Part shown: positions 18,008 to 25,701 of the stretch, piece by piece | How positions within the stretch are numbered: position 1 is the first letter of the stretch | How the letters are laid out: the number at the start of each line of letters is the position of its first letter | DNA from: Moheibacter stercoris | GTDB lineage: Bacteria; Bacteroidota; Bacteroidia; Flavobacteriales; Weeksellaceae | NCBI RefSeq assembly: GCF_040545805.1 | Contig: NZ_JBEPMO010000005.1 | Span: 1-64,000, forward strand | Direction: 5' to 3' | Length of the DNA stretch: 64,000 bases | Position numbers and translations under genes: made by a program | The notes under the pieces: model-generated | The model's database searches: none | Told to the model about the DNA's origin: nothing | What the model saw: the letters and a program-made list of their open reading frames with translations, nothing else

Positions 18008-19168
18008 ATGAACACCGATTACTTTCAAATAGATGACTTATTAACCGAAGAAAATAAGTTGGTACGTCAAAGTGTACGTGAATTCGTCAACCAAGAAATT
18101 AAACCTATCATTGATAACGCTGCGCATGAACATACCGATATCCCTGGATTGATGCCAAAATTGGGTGCAATTGGAGCTTTAGGCCCCTATATTCCGGAAC
18201 AATACGGAGGAGCAGGATTAGATCAAATTTCGTATGGATTGATTATGCAAGAATTGGAAGCGGGAGACAGTGCTGTACGTTCAGCGGCTTCTGTTCAATC
18301 TTCTTTGGTAATGTATCCGATTTATACGTTTGGATCAGAAGAGCAACGTATGAAATACTTACCAAAATTGGCAAGTGGAGAAATGATTGGATGTTTTGGT
18401 TTGACAGAACCTAACCACGGATCAAATCCAGCAGGAATGGAAACGCGCGTTGTGGACAAAGGCGATCATTATGTTTTAAATGGAGCCAAAATGTGGATCA
18501 CGAATTCTCCAATTGCCGATATCGCTGTGGTTTGGGCGAGAGACGAAGAAGGAAAAATCCGCGGAATGATTGTAGAACGTGGAATGGAAGGATTCTCAAC
18601 TCCAGAAACACATCATAAATGGTCGTTACGTGCATCAAAAACAGGTGAATTGGTTTTTGAAAACGTGATCGTTCCAAAAGAAAATGTATTGCCAAACGTG
18701 AGCAGCTTAAGAGGACCACTTTCTTGTTTGAATTCTGCTCGTTACGGAATTTCTTGGGGTGTAATCGGAGCCGCAATTGATTGTTATGAAGTAGCTTTAA
18801 AATATTCATTGGAAAGAAATCAATTCGGGAAACCAATCGCTTCCTTCCAATTGCAACAAAAGAAATTAGCTGAATTCATCACCGAAATCACCAAAGCACA
18901 ATTATTGGCTTGGAGATTGGGAACGTTGAAAAATGAAGACAAAGCTTCACCAGCGCAAATTTCAATGGCAAAACGTAATAACGTGAAAATGGCAATCGAT
19001 ATCGCACGCGAATCACGTCAGATTTTAGGTGGAATGGGTATCGTTGGAGATTATCCGATGATGCGTCACGCTGCGAACCTCGAATCCGTTATTACCTACG
19101 AAGGAACACACGATATTCATTTGTTGATTACGGGTAACGACATTACGGGAATCAACGCATTCGAATAA
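18008..19168 (+). CDS. Acyl-CoA dehydrogenase, glutaryl-CoA dehydrogenase-like
   Basis: The 386-residue flavoprotein contains the FAD/substrate motif CFGLTEPNHGSNP near 133-145, the flavin motif MWITNSPIADIAVVWA near 163-178, and the catalytic Glu in TYEGTHDIHLL near 366-376. This last motif, the AAVQSSLV-like SAASVQSSLVM and the end GNDITGINAF point to the glutaryl-CoA group, which decarboxylates glutaryl-CoA to crotonyl-CoA in lysine and tryptophan breakdown. The next gene is an E2 component of a 2-oxo acid dehydrogenase, consistent with amino acid catabolism. Confidence 0.88.
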   Translation: MNTDYFQIDDLLTEENKLVRQSVREFVNQEIKPIIDNAAHEHTDIPGLMPKLGAIGALGPYIPEQYGGAGLDQISYGLIMQELEAGDSAVRSAASVQSSLVMYPIYTFGSEEQRMKYLPKLASGEMIGCFGLTEPNHGSNPAGMETRVVDKGDHYVLNGAKMWITNSPIADIAVVWARDEEGKIRGMIVERGMEGFSTPETHHKWSLRASKTGELVFENVIVPKENVLPNVSSLRGPLSCLNSARYGISWGVIGAAIDCYEVALKYSLERNQFGKPIASFQLQQKKLAEFITEITKAQLLAWRLGTLKNEDKASPAQISMAKRNNVKMAIDIARESRQILGGMGIVGDYPMMRHAANLESVITYEGTHDIHLLITGNDITGINAFE

Positions 19169-19175
19169 ATAAACT

Positions 19176-19235
19176 AGTATCAAGTATCGAGTAGCAGGAA
19201 AAATTCTTACTGCTCGATACTTACTACTTGATACT
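19176..19235. repeat. Intergenic inverted repeat
   Basis: The left arm (19176-19197, AGTATCAAGT then ATCGAGTAGCAG) and right arm (19210-19235) pair imperfectly around a 12-base AT-rich loop. The arms are themselves built from the short unit AGTATCAAGTA. There is no T-run, so it is not a standard terminator; it looks like a REP-like or MITE-like hairpin between two co-oriented genes. Confidence 0.6.
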
Positions 19236-19243
19236 TCAGCAAA

Positions 19244-20473
19244 ATGAAAGAAATTCAAATTCTACTTCCCAAAATGGGGGAGAGCGTTATGGAAGCAACC
19301 ATCACCAATTGGTTGAAGCAACCTGGCGATAAAATTGAAAAAGACGAACTTTTCGTGACCATCGGTACCGATAAAGTGGATTCCGATTTGCCTTCTGAAT
19401 ACGAAGGAATTCTAAAAGAAATCTTGGTTCAAGAAGGAGAAGAAACCAAAGTCGGAAGACCGATTGCTATTTTGGAAGTTTCGGCGGATACCGTTGTTCA
19501 TACTGAAAAGGTAGAAATCCAAGAAGCTGAAATTGCTACGTCAAATTCCTCAGTGGAATTATTGGAAACCAAATCTTTGGATGGGAAATCCTTTCTTTCG
19601 CCGGTCGTTCGTAGAATTGCAGCAGAAATCGGATTGGAAATCGAAGATTTGAAGAAAATCGTTCCAACAGGAGAAAACGGTCGCATCAGAAAAGTCGATA
19701 TTTTAAAATACTTAAAAAAGGACGAAAAACCTGTTCAAGCAGGTCCGGTTTCGACAAAATTAAATTTGAATATTCAACCTGAAGATACCGTTGAGGCTTT
19801 GCCGAGAATTCGACAAATTGCTGCGCAACATTTGCAATCTTCCTATCAAATCATTCCGCACGTTACGACTTTTTGCGAAGTAAATGTGTCGAATTTGGTA
19901 GCACATCGAGAAGCCATAAAAGATTCCTTTCAAAAGGAAAATGGGGTGAAAGTAACCTATACGCATTTCATTATGAAAGCGGTTGTTGACACCTTGATAG
20001 AATTCCCGAAATTCAATGCTTGGATGAACGAAGACGAATTGATTACGAAAGCGGACATCAATTTAGGTTTTGCTACGGCACTTCCAGATGGGAATTTAAT
20101 CGTTCCCAATGTGAAGAAAGTCAACGAAATGAGTTTGAAGGAAATCATCGAAAACGTGAATTTAATTGGAAACAATGCCAAATCGAACCAATTGAAATCA
20201 ACCGATATTCAAGACACGACGTTTACTGTTTCCAATACAGGAATTTTTGGAAGCTTGATGGGAACACCGATCATCAGCCGACCACAAGTAGCGGTTTTGG
20301 CTTTGGGCGAAATTCGTTCAGGAGCTGGAGTAGTTGTGATAAACAGAAAAGAAGAATTGGCTGTTTGTAAAATGATGATGCTTTCTTTGTCCTATGACCA
20401 TCGCGTGATTGACGGTGCCTTAGCGTCTCAGTTCTTAAGTTCGTTAAAGAAACGATTGGAGAATATTCAATAA
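19244..20473 (+). CDS. 2-oxo acid dehydrogenase complex E2 (dihydrolipoyl acyltransferase)
   Basis: The 409-residue protein has one lipoyl domain with the lipoylated lysine in TIGTDKVDSD (about 43-52), a peripheral subunit-binding domain at about 107-145 (SPVVRRIAAEIG, GENGRIRK) and an acyltransferase domain ending in the catalytic motif DHRVIDGALASQFL. The lipoyl motif DKVDSDLPSEYEG resembles the branched-chain complex rather than pyruvate dehydrogenase, whose E2 is encoded at 57367. No E1 or E3 gene is adjacent, so substrate choice is inferred. Confidence 0.85.
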   Translation: MKEIQILLPKMGESVMEATITNWLKQPGDKIEKDELFVTIGTDKVDSDLPSEYEGILKEILVQEGEETKVGRPIAILEVSADTVVHTEKVEIQEAEIATSNSSVELLETKSLDGKSFLSPVVRRIAAEIGLEIEDLKKIVPTGENGRIRKVDILKYLKKDEKPVQAGPVSTKLNLNIQPEDTVEALPRIRQIAAQHLQSSYQIIPHVTTFCEVNVSNLVAHREAIKDSFQKENGVKVTYTHFIMKAVVDTLIEFPKFNAWMNEDELITKADINLGFATALPDGNLIVPNVKKVNEMSLKEIIENVNLIGNNAKSNQLKSTDIQDTTFTVSNTGIFGSLMGTPIISRPQVAVLALGEIRSGAGVVVINRKEELAVCKMMMLSLSYDHRVIDGALASQFLSSLKKRLENIQ

Positions 20474-20485
20474 AAAATCAATGAA

Positions 20486-20713
20486 ATGAGCAATAACGAT
20501 ATCATGAAAAAATTGCGCGTAGCGCTGAAACTAAGAGACGATGAAATTATTGCCATTTGTGCGTTGGTCGATTTTAAAATCTCTAAAAGTGAGTTAGGAG
20601 CAATTTTCAGACATGAAGATCATCCGAATTTCAAACCTTGCGGAGATCAGTTTTTACGAAATTTTTTAAATGGTTTGGTGATCCATATGCGAGGGCCAAT
20701 ACCAGAAAAATAA
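20486..20713 (+). CDS. DUF1456 (YehS-like) protein, single-domain form
   Basis: The 75-residue protein matches one repeat of E. coli YehS (DUF1456): NDIMKKLRVALKLRDDEI and CGDQFLRNFLNGL are recognisable. YehS has two such repeats in about 150 residues, so this is a half-length version that may pair with itself. The function of the family is not known. It starts 12 bases after the E2 stop and is followed by a terminator. Confidence 0.8.
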   Translation: MSNNDIMKKLRVALKLRDDEIIAICALVDFKISKSELGAIFRHEDHPNFKPCGDQFLRNFLNGLVIHMRGPIPEK

Positions 20714-20720
20714 TAAGTTG

Positions 20721-20746
20721 AAAGGTTCAGTTTGAACCTTTTTTTC
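20721..20746 (+). terminator. Intrinsic terminator
   Basis: Perfect 9-bp stem AAAGGTTCA-GTT-TGAACCTTT followed by a T-rich tract, seven bases after the DUF1456 stop. Confidence 0.85.
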
Positions 20747-20799
20747 ATTTATATAAAGGTTTAATTTCATTGAACTACCTTTGCAAAAATTCAATTTTC

Positions 20800-22149
20800 A
20801 TGGAATCATTTCAAGATTTTAATTTATCGAAACAAATTCATAACGCTTTAGATGAATTAAATTTAACGCAACCAACTCCCATTCAGGCTCAATCTTATTC
20901 GGTCATTCAATCGGGAAAAGATATGGTGGGTATCGCCCAAACTGGAACGGGGAAAACTTTGGCGTATTTGCTTCCATTGATTCAAAATTTGACTTATTCC
21001 AAACAAGGACAACCCCGAATTTTGATTTTGGTTCCTACGCGTGAACTGGTTTTGCAAGTTGTGGAAGAAATCGAAAAGCTAACGGTTTACAAATTTGTTC
21101 GCGTCAAAGGCGTTTACGGAGGAGTGAACATGAATACCCAGAAAATTGAATTGGAAGAAGGTGCCGATATTTTGGTGGCGACTCCAGGTCGTTTGTATGA
21201 TTTGGCTTTGAGCAAAGCAGTGAATTTGAAAACGATTAAAAAATTGGTTTTAGATGAGGTAGATGTGATGTTGGATTTAGGATTTCGATTCCAAATCAAT
21301 AATATTTTTGAATTGATGCCCGAAAAACGTCAGAACATTATGTTTTCGGCGACGATGACCGATGAGATTGATCAAATGATTACGGATTCTTTCTATGATC
21401 CGATTCGTGTTTCGGTTGCCATGAGTGGAAAGCCTTTGGAAAACATTTCGCAAGAAGTGTATTGGGTGAAAAATTTCAATACCAAAGTCAATTTATTGTC
21501 CTATTTGCTTTCTGACAGAGAAGCTTTTCATAAAGTAATGGTGTTCGTTTCCAATAAAAAACGTGCCGATTTATTGTTTGAATCTCTGCAAGAAAATTTT
21601 GGTGAAGAAATGGCGATTATTCATTCCAATAAATCCCAAAATTACCGTATTAGATCTATCCGTCAATTTGATGAAGGTTTCAATCGAATTTTAATCGCAA
21701 CTGACGTAATGGCTCGAGGATTGGATTTGGAAAATGTTTCGCATGTTATCAATTTCGACACACCTGATTTCCCTGAAAATTACATTCATCGAATTGGTCG
21801 AAGTGGACGAGCAGGAAAAAAAGGACATTCGATTTTGTTTTATACCGAAGCCGAATCAAAATTCAAAGATGCGATTGAAGAATTGATGCAATACAAAATT
21901 CCTCAAAAAGATTTTCCAGAAGAGGTCGAGATTTCCAATGAATTGATTTACGAAGAAAAACCAAAAATTGAACAACCGGTTGTCGTTATTCCAAAAAAAG
22001 TGGAAGGTGGTGCGAGCTTCCATGAAAAAAAGGAAAAGAACAAAAAAGTTAATTTAGGCGGTTCTTACAAACGAAAATTGGCAGAAAAATACAAGAAGCC
22101 GAAAACACGTGGTGATAAGAATTTTAACAAGCGAAATAAAAAGAAATAA
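20800..22149 (+). CDS. DEAD-box ATP-dependent RNA helicase
   Basis: The 449-residue protein has the RecA-like helicase core: Q motif LTQPTPIQAQS, motif I AQTGTGKT, Ia PTRELVLQ, motif II as DEVD (a variant of DEAD) in KLVLDEVDVMLDLGF, motif III SATMTDE, motif V ATDVMARGLDLE and motif VI HRIGRSGRAGKKG. The last 60 residues are lysine-rich and probably bind RNA. The ATG at 20800 is used; a longer frame would need a TTG. A TACCTTTG box lies at 20776-20783. Likely role: RNA remodelling, ribosome assembly or cold adaptation. Confidence 0.93.
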   Translation: MESFQDFNLSKQIHNALDELNLTQPTPIQAQSYSVIQSGKDMVGIAQTGTGKTLAYLLPLIQNLTYSKQGQPRILILVPTRELVLQVVEEIEKLTVYKFVRVKGVYGGVNMNTQKIELEEGADILVATPGRLYDLALSKAVNLKTIKKLVLDEVDVMLDLGFRFQINNIFELMPEKRQNIMFSATMTDEIDQMITDSFYDPIRVSVAMSGKPLENISQEVYWVKNFNTKVNLLSYLLSDREAFHKVMVFVSNKKRADLLFESLQENFGEEMAIIHSNKSQNYRIRSIRQFDEGFNRILIATDVMARGLDLENVSHVINFDTPDFPENYIHRIGRSGRAGKKGHSILFYTEAESKFKDAIEELMQYKIPQKDFPEEVEISNELIYEEKPKIEQPVVVIPKKVEGGASFHEKKEKNKKVNLGGSYKRKLAEKYKKPKTRGDKNFNKRNKKK

Positions 22150-22265
22150 TCCATTTTCTTTTTTGTTGAATTCTTAATAAATGTGAAAGTTTCATAGGTT
22201 TTCATTTAATCTATTCCATATTTCCTATACAAAATCGTACTTTTGTCCATATTCGTATAAAAAAT

Positions 22266-22904
22266 ATGGAATACAATACTGCGAGAACCAATCTCATCAT
22301 CCCAGAATATGGTCGTCACATCCAAAAAATGGTGGATCATTGTATGTCAATTGAGGATGAAAAAGAACGAAATGAATTTGCTCAAATTATCATAGAAGTG
22401 ATGGGAGAATTAAATCCGCATTTGCGTGATATCCCTGACTTTCAACATAAATTATGGGACCAATTGTTTATCATGTCCAAGTTCAAATTGGATGTGAAGT
22501 CTCCATATCCGATTCCGACTCAAGAAGAGGTATATAGCAAACCCAACAAAGTTGCTTATCCAAAAGATGAGTACAAGTACAAATACTACGGAAAAAACAT
22601 TCGTCGTATGATCAAAGTTGCCTTAGAATGGGAAGGTGATAAACAAGAAGGATTGGTCATGGTGATTGCCAATCACATGAAGAAATGTTATTTGATTTGG
22701 AATAAAGACACTGTTGATGATAAAACGATTTTCAACCATTTGTACGAATTGTCTGACAGTAAAATTGATTTGCGTAACACAGAAGAAACTCTTCTTTCAC
22801 CAGATCGTTTACAAGTCAATACCGTAAATACTTCTCGCAAAAACACCAACAACAAGCAGAAGAATCAAAATAATCGCAACAATAATTTCAAACAAAAAAA
22901 ATAA
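22266..22904 (+). CDS. DUF4290 family protein
   Basis: The 212-residue protein shows the family's features: YNTARTNLIIPEYGRHIQ at 3-20, MGELNPHLRD, YKYYGKNIRRMIKVALEW and MVIANHMKKCYLIWN. The last 40 residues are rich in Asn, Lys and Gln and probably disordered. The family is restricted to Bacteroidota and has no known function. It lies 9 bases upstream of murA, so the two are probably one transcript. A TACTTTTG box at 22238-22245 may be its promoter -7 element. Confidence 0.88.
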   Translation: MEYNTARTNLIIPEYGRHIQKMVDHCMSIEDEKERNEFAQIIIEVMGELNPHLRDIPDFQHKLWDQLFIMSKFKLDVKSPYPIPTQEEVYSKPNKVAYPKDEYKYKYYGKNIRRMIKVALEWEGDKQEGLVMVIANHMKKCYLIWNKDTVDDKTIFNHLYELSDSKIDLRNTEETLLSPDRLQVNTVNTSRKNTNNKQKNQNNRNNNFKQKK

Positions 22905-22913
22905 GTTCCGTCA

Positions 22914-24227
22914 ATGTCTGTATTTCAAATCAGAGGAGGTAATCGTTTAAGTGGAGAAATCATCCCGCAAGGTGCCAAAAACGAAGTCTTACAAATTTTA
23001 TGTGCAGTGCTTTTAACAACAGAGCCAGTACGTATCAAAAATATTCCAGATATCCGAGACGTCAATCGTTTGATTGAAATTTTGGCTGATTTAGGTGTGA
23101 AAATCCAGAAAAATGCCAAAGGTGATTATACCTTCCAAGCAGACAATATTCAGATGGATTATTTGCAATCCAAAGAATTCAAAAAAGATGGTGCTTCTTT
23201 ACGAGGATCCATTATGTTGATGGGGCCATTATTAGCGAAATATGGGAAAGCCTATATGCCAAAACCTGGTGGAGATAAAATTGGAAGAAGACGTTTGGAT
23301 ACGCACTTCCAAGGATTCATCAATTTAGGCGCAAATTATCGATTTGTTGATGGTGAAGATTTTTATGGAGTTGAAATCGATGAGAAAAAAGGATTGGTTG
23401 GAACCTATATGTTACTGGAAGAAGCTTCCGTTACAGGAACAGCAAATATTGTAATGGCTGCTGTTTTGGCAAAAGGAAAAACAACGATTTACAATGCGGC
23501 TTGTGAACCTTATTTACAGCAATTATGTAAAATGTTGGTGCGAATGGGCGCCAAAATAGAAGGGATTGGTTCCAATTTGTTAACAATTGAAGGAGTCGAA
23601 TATTTAGGAGGAACGGAACATACTGTCTTGCCCGATATGATTGAAATTGGCTCATGGATTGGATTGGCAGCGATGACCAAATCTGAATTGACCATCAAAG
23701 ATGTTTCTTGGGAAAATTTGGGAGTGATTCCAGATGTTTTCCGAAAAATGGGAATTCAATTGGAAAAATCCAATGACGATATTTACATTCCAGCACAAGA
23801 ACATTATAAAATACAAAAATTCATGGACGGTTCTATTTTGACTGTTTCAGATGCGCCTTGGCCTGGGTTTACACCCGATTTATTAAGTATTATCTTGGTC
23901 ATAGCAACCCAAGCGAAAGGTAGCGTTTTGGTGCACCAAAAAATGTTTGAAAGCCGATTGTTTTTTGTCGATAAATTGATAGACATGGGAGCGCAGATAA
24001 TTTTGTGTGACCCACATAGGGCAACGGTTATCGGTTTGAACCATGAAACCCCATTACGTGGAACAACCATGAGTTCACCTGACATCAGAGCCGGAATTTC
24101 ACTTTTGATTGCTGCACTATCAGCCAAAGGTAAAAGTGTGATTCATAATATTGAACAAATTGACAGAGGGTACGAACAAATCGATACAAGATTACGAGCA
24201 ATTGGGGCCGATATCATTCGTGCATAG
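22914..24227 (+). CDS. murA: UDP-N-acetylglucosamine 1-carboxyvinyltransferase (Asp active site)
   Basis: MurA transfers enolpyruvate from PEP to UDP-GlcNAc, the first committed step of peptidoglycan synthesis. The 437-residue protein has the opening GGNRLSGEIIPQGAKNEVL with the catalytic Lys22, the loop PKPGGDKIGRRRLDTH and the later DMIEIGSWIG. In the loop, the residue equal to Cys115 of E. coli is Asp121. Cys-to-Asp MurAs are active but are not alkylated by fosfomycin. This is probably a lineage trait. The gene follows DUF4290 closely and precedes a DedA gene. Confidence 0.95.
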   Translation: MSVFQIRGGNRLSGEIIPQGAKNEVLQILCAVLLTTEPVRIKNIPDIRDVNRLIEILADLGVKIQKNAKGDYTFQADNIQMDYLQSKEFKKDGASLRGSIMLMGPLLAKYGKAYMPKPGGDKIGRRRLDTHFQGFINLGANYRFVDGEDFYGVEIDEKKGLVGTYMLLEEASVTGTANIVMAAVLAKGKTTIYNAACEPYLQQLCKMLVRMGAKIEGIGSNLLTIEGVEYLGGTEHTVLPDMIEIGSWIGLAAMTKSELTIKDVSWENLGVIPDVFRKMGIQLEKSNDDIYIPAQEHYKIQKFMDGSILTVSDAPWPGFTPDLLSIILVIATQAKGSVLVHQKMFESRLFFVDKLIDMGAQIILCDPHRATVIGLNHETPLRGTTMSSPDIRAGISLLIAALSAKGKSVIHNIEQIDRGYEQIDTRLRAIGADIIRA

Positions 24228-24256
24228 TTTTTGCTAAACTAAATTAAAAAACATCC

Positions 24257-24931
24257 ATGCAAGAAATTTTTGACTTTATTGCAAATTTCGTTTCTCGACC
24301 CGATAAGGTCTTGATGGATTTTATCAATAATTATGGCAATTGGATTTATGTATTTCTTTTTGTTATCATTTTTGCCGAAACAGGATTGATTATCGCTTCT
24401 TTTATTATGCCTTTTCTTCCAGGAGATGCTTTAATCTTTGCCATTGGGATGATTGCCGCGAACGATAGCCAAAACCATTTGCATATCGAATACATTATTC
24501 CGATTTTAATGGCGGCAGCTATTTTAGGAGACACTGTTAATTATTATGTAGGAAGCCGATTTGGAAATTGGTTGTTGGCCAATCCTGGGAAATTTTACAT
24601 TCAACCGAAACACATAGAAAAAGCTACGGAATTTTTCAACGAACACGGAAAAAAAGCGATTATCATTGCACGATTTATGCCTGTCGTTAGAACCATCATT
24701 CCGTTTATTTGCGGCACAACTCGATTGGATTATAGAACCTTTATCACCTATAGTTTTATTGGTGCAGTTTTATGGGTAGGAGTGATTTCCATGTTGGGTT
24801 ATTTTTTAGGCGGATTTGAAATTGTTCAAAATAATTTAGAATATTTCATCTTCGGAATTATTGTTGCTGCCAATTTACCATTGATAAGTCGTCTGATTAA
24901 AGGCGCTTTGAACAAATCAAAAACCTCATGA
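24257..24931 (+). CDS. DedA-family membrane protein
   Basis: The 224-residue protein has four to five membrane segments, beginning with WIYVFLFVIIFAETGLIIAS, and the DedA signatures FLPGDALIFAIG, GDTVNYYVGSRFG and ARFMPVVRTIIPFICG. DedA proteins act in lipid scrambling (undecaprenyl phosphate or phosphatidylethanolamine recycling) and envelope homeostasis. It lies 29 bases after murA, and its stop overlaps the aroE start by four bases, so it is translationally coupled to aroE. Confidence 0.92.
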   Translation: MQEIFDFIANFVSRPDKVLMDFINNYGNWIYVFLFVIIFAETGLIIASFIMPFLPGDALIFAIGMIAANDSQNHLHIEYIIPILMAAAILGDTVNYYVGSRFGNWLLANPGKFYIQPKHIEKATEFFNEHGKKAIIIARFMPVVRTIIPFICGTTRLDYRTFITYSFIGAVLWVGVISMLGYFLGGFEIVQNNLEYFIFGIIVAANLPLISRLIKGALNKSKTS

Positions 24932-25653
24932 AAGAATTTGGATTAATCGGTCGAAATATTTCGTACTCATTTTCTGAGAAATATTTCGCTGAAAAATTCC
25001 AAAAAGAAAATATTTCGGATTCAACTTATCAAATCTTTGATTTGGACTCAATTGAAGAAGTAGAACAACTTTTTCGGAATCCCAATTTAATCGGATTGAA
25101 CGTTACGATTCCGTATAAAGAAGCCATTTTGCCATATTTAGATGAATTGGATCATGTTGCCCAAGAAATTGGAGCAGTTAATTGTGTGAAAATCATAAAT
25201 GGGCGTAGAATTGGATTCAATACTGATGCTTATGGATTTGAAAAATCACTCGAACCTTTATTAGAATTTTGCCATCAGGATGCATTAATATTGGGTGATG
25301 GTGGAGCTGCAAAAGCAGTGAAATTTTGTCTCAATAAGCATTTAATTAATTTTAAAACCGTTACTCGTCAAGGTGATTTGAAATTTTCCGATCTAACAGA
25401 TGAACTTATTTCCAATCATTTACTCATCATCAATTGTACACCCATTGGAACCTTTCCAAAAGTTGATGCCTATCCAGATATTCCGTACAATTCTATTTCT
25501 TCACAGCATTTATTGTACGATTTGATTTACAATCCAGATAAGACCGAATTTTTAAAAAGAGGAGAAAAAAAGGGAGCGAAAATCAAAAATGGTTTGGAAA
25601 TGTTGATTTTGCAAGCCGAAAAATCTTGGGAAATTTGGAATTCTTCTTTGTAA
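24928..25653 (+). CDS. aroE: Shikimate dehydrogenase
   Basis: AroE reduces 3-dehydroshikimate with NADPH in aromatic amino acid synthesis. The 241-residue protein shows the substrate motif NISYSFSEKYF, the catalytic lysine in NVTIPYKEAILPYLD, GAVNCVK, the nucleotide loop LGDGGAAKAVK and NCTPIG. It is at the short end of the family, as usual in Bacteroidota. It overlaps the DedA gene by four bases. Confidence 0.94.
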   Translation: MKEFGLIGRNISYSFSEKYFAEKFQKENISDSTYQIFDLDSIEEVEQLFRNPNLIGLNVTIPYKEAILPYLDELDHVAQEIGAVNCVKIINGRRIGFNTDAYGFEKSLEPLLEFCHQDALILGDGGAAKAVKFCLNKHLINFKTVTRQGDLKFSDLTDELISNHLLIINCTPIGTFPKVDAYPDIPYNSISSQHLLYDLIYNPDKTEFLKRGEKKGAKIKNGLEMLILQAEKSWEIWNSSL

Positions 25654-25701
25654 ATCCCATCTGTTTTAGTTAGATTTGTTAACCAAAAACTATTATTTGT
25701 T

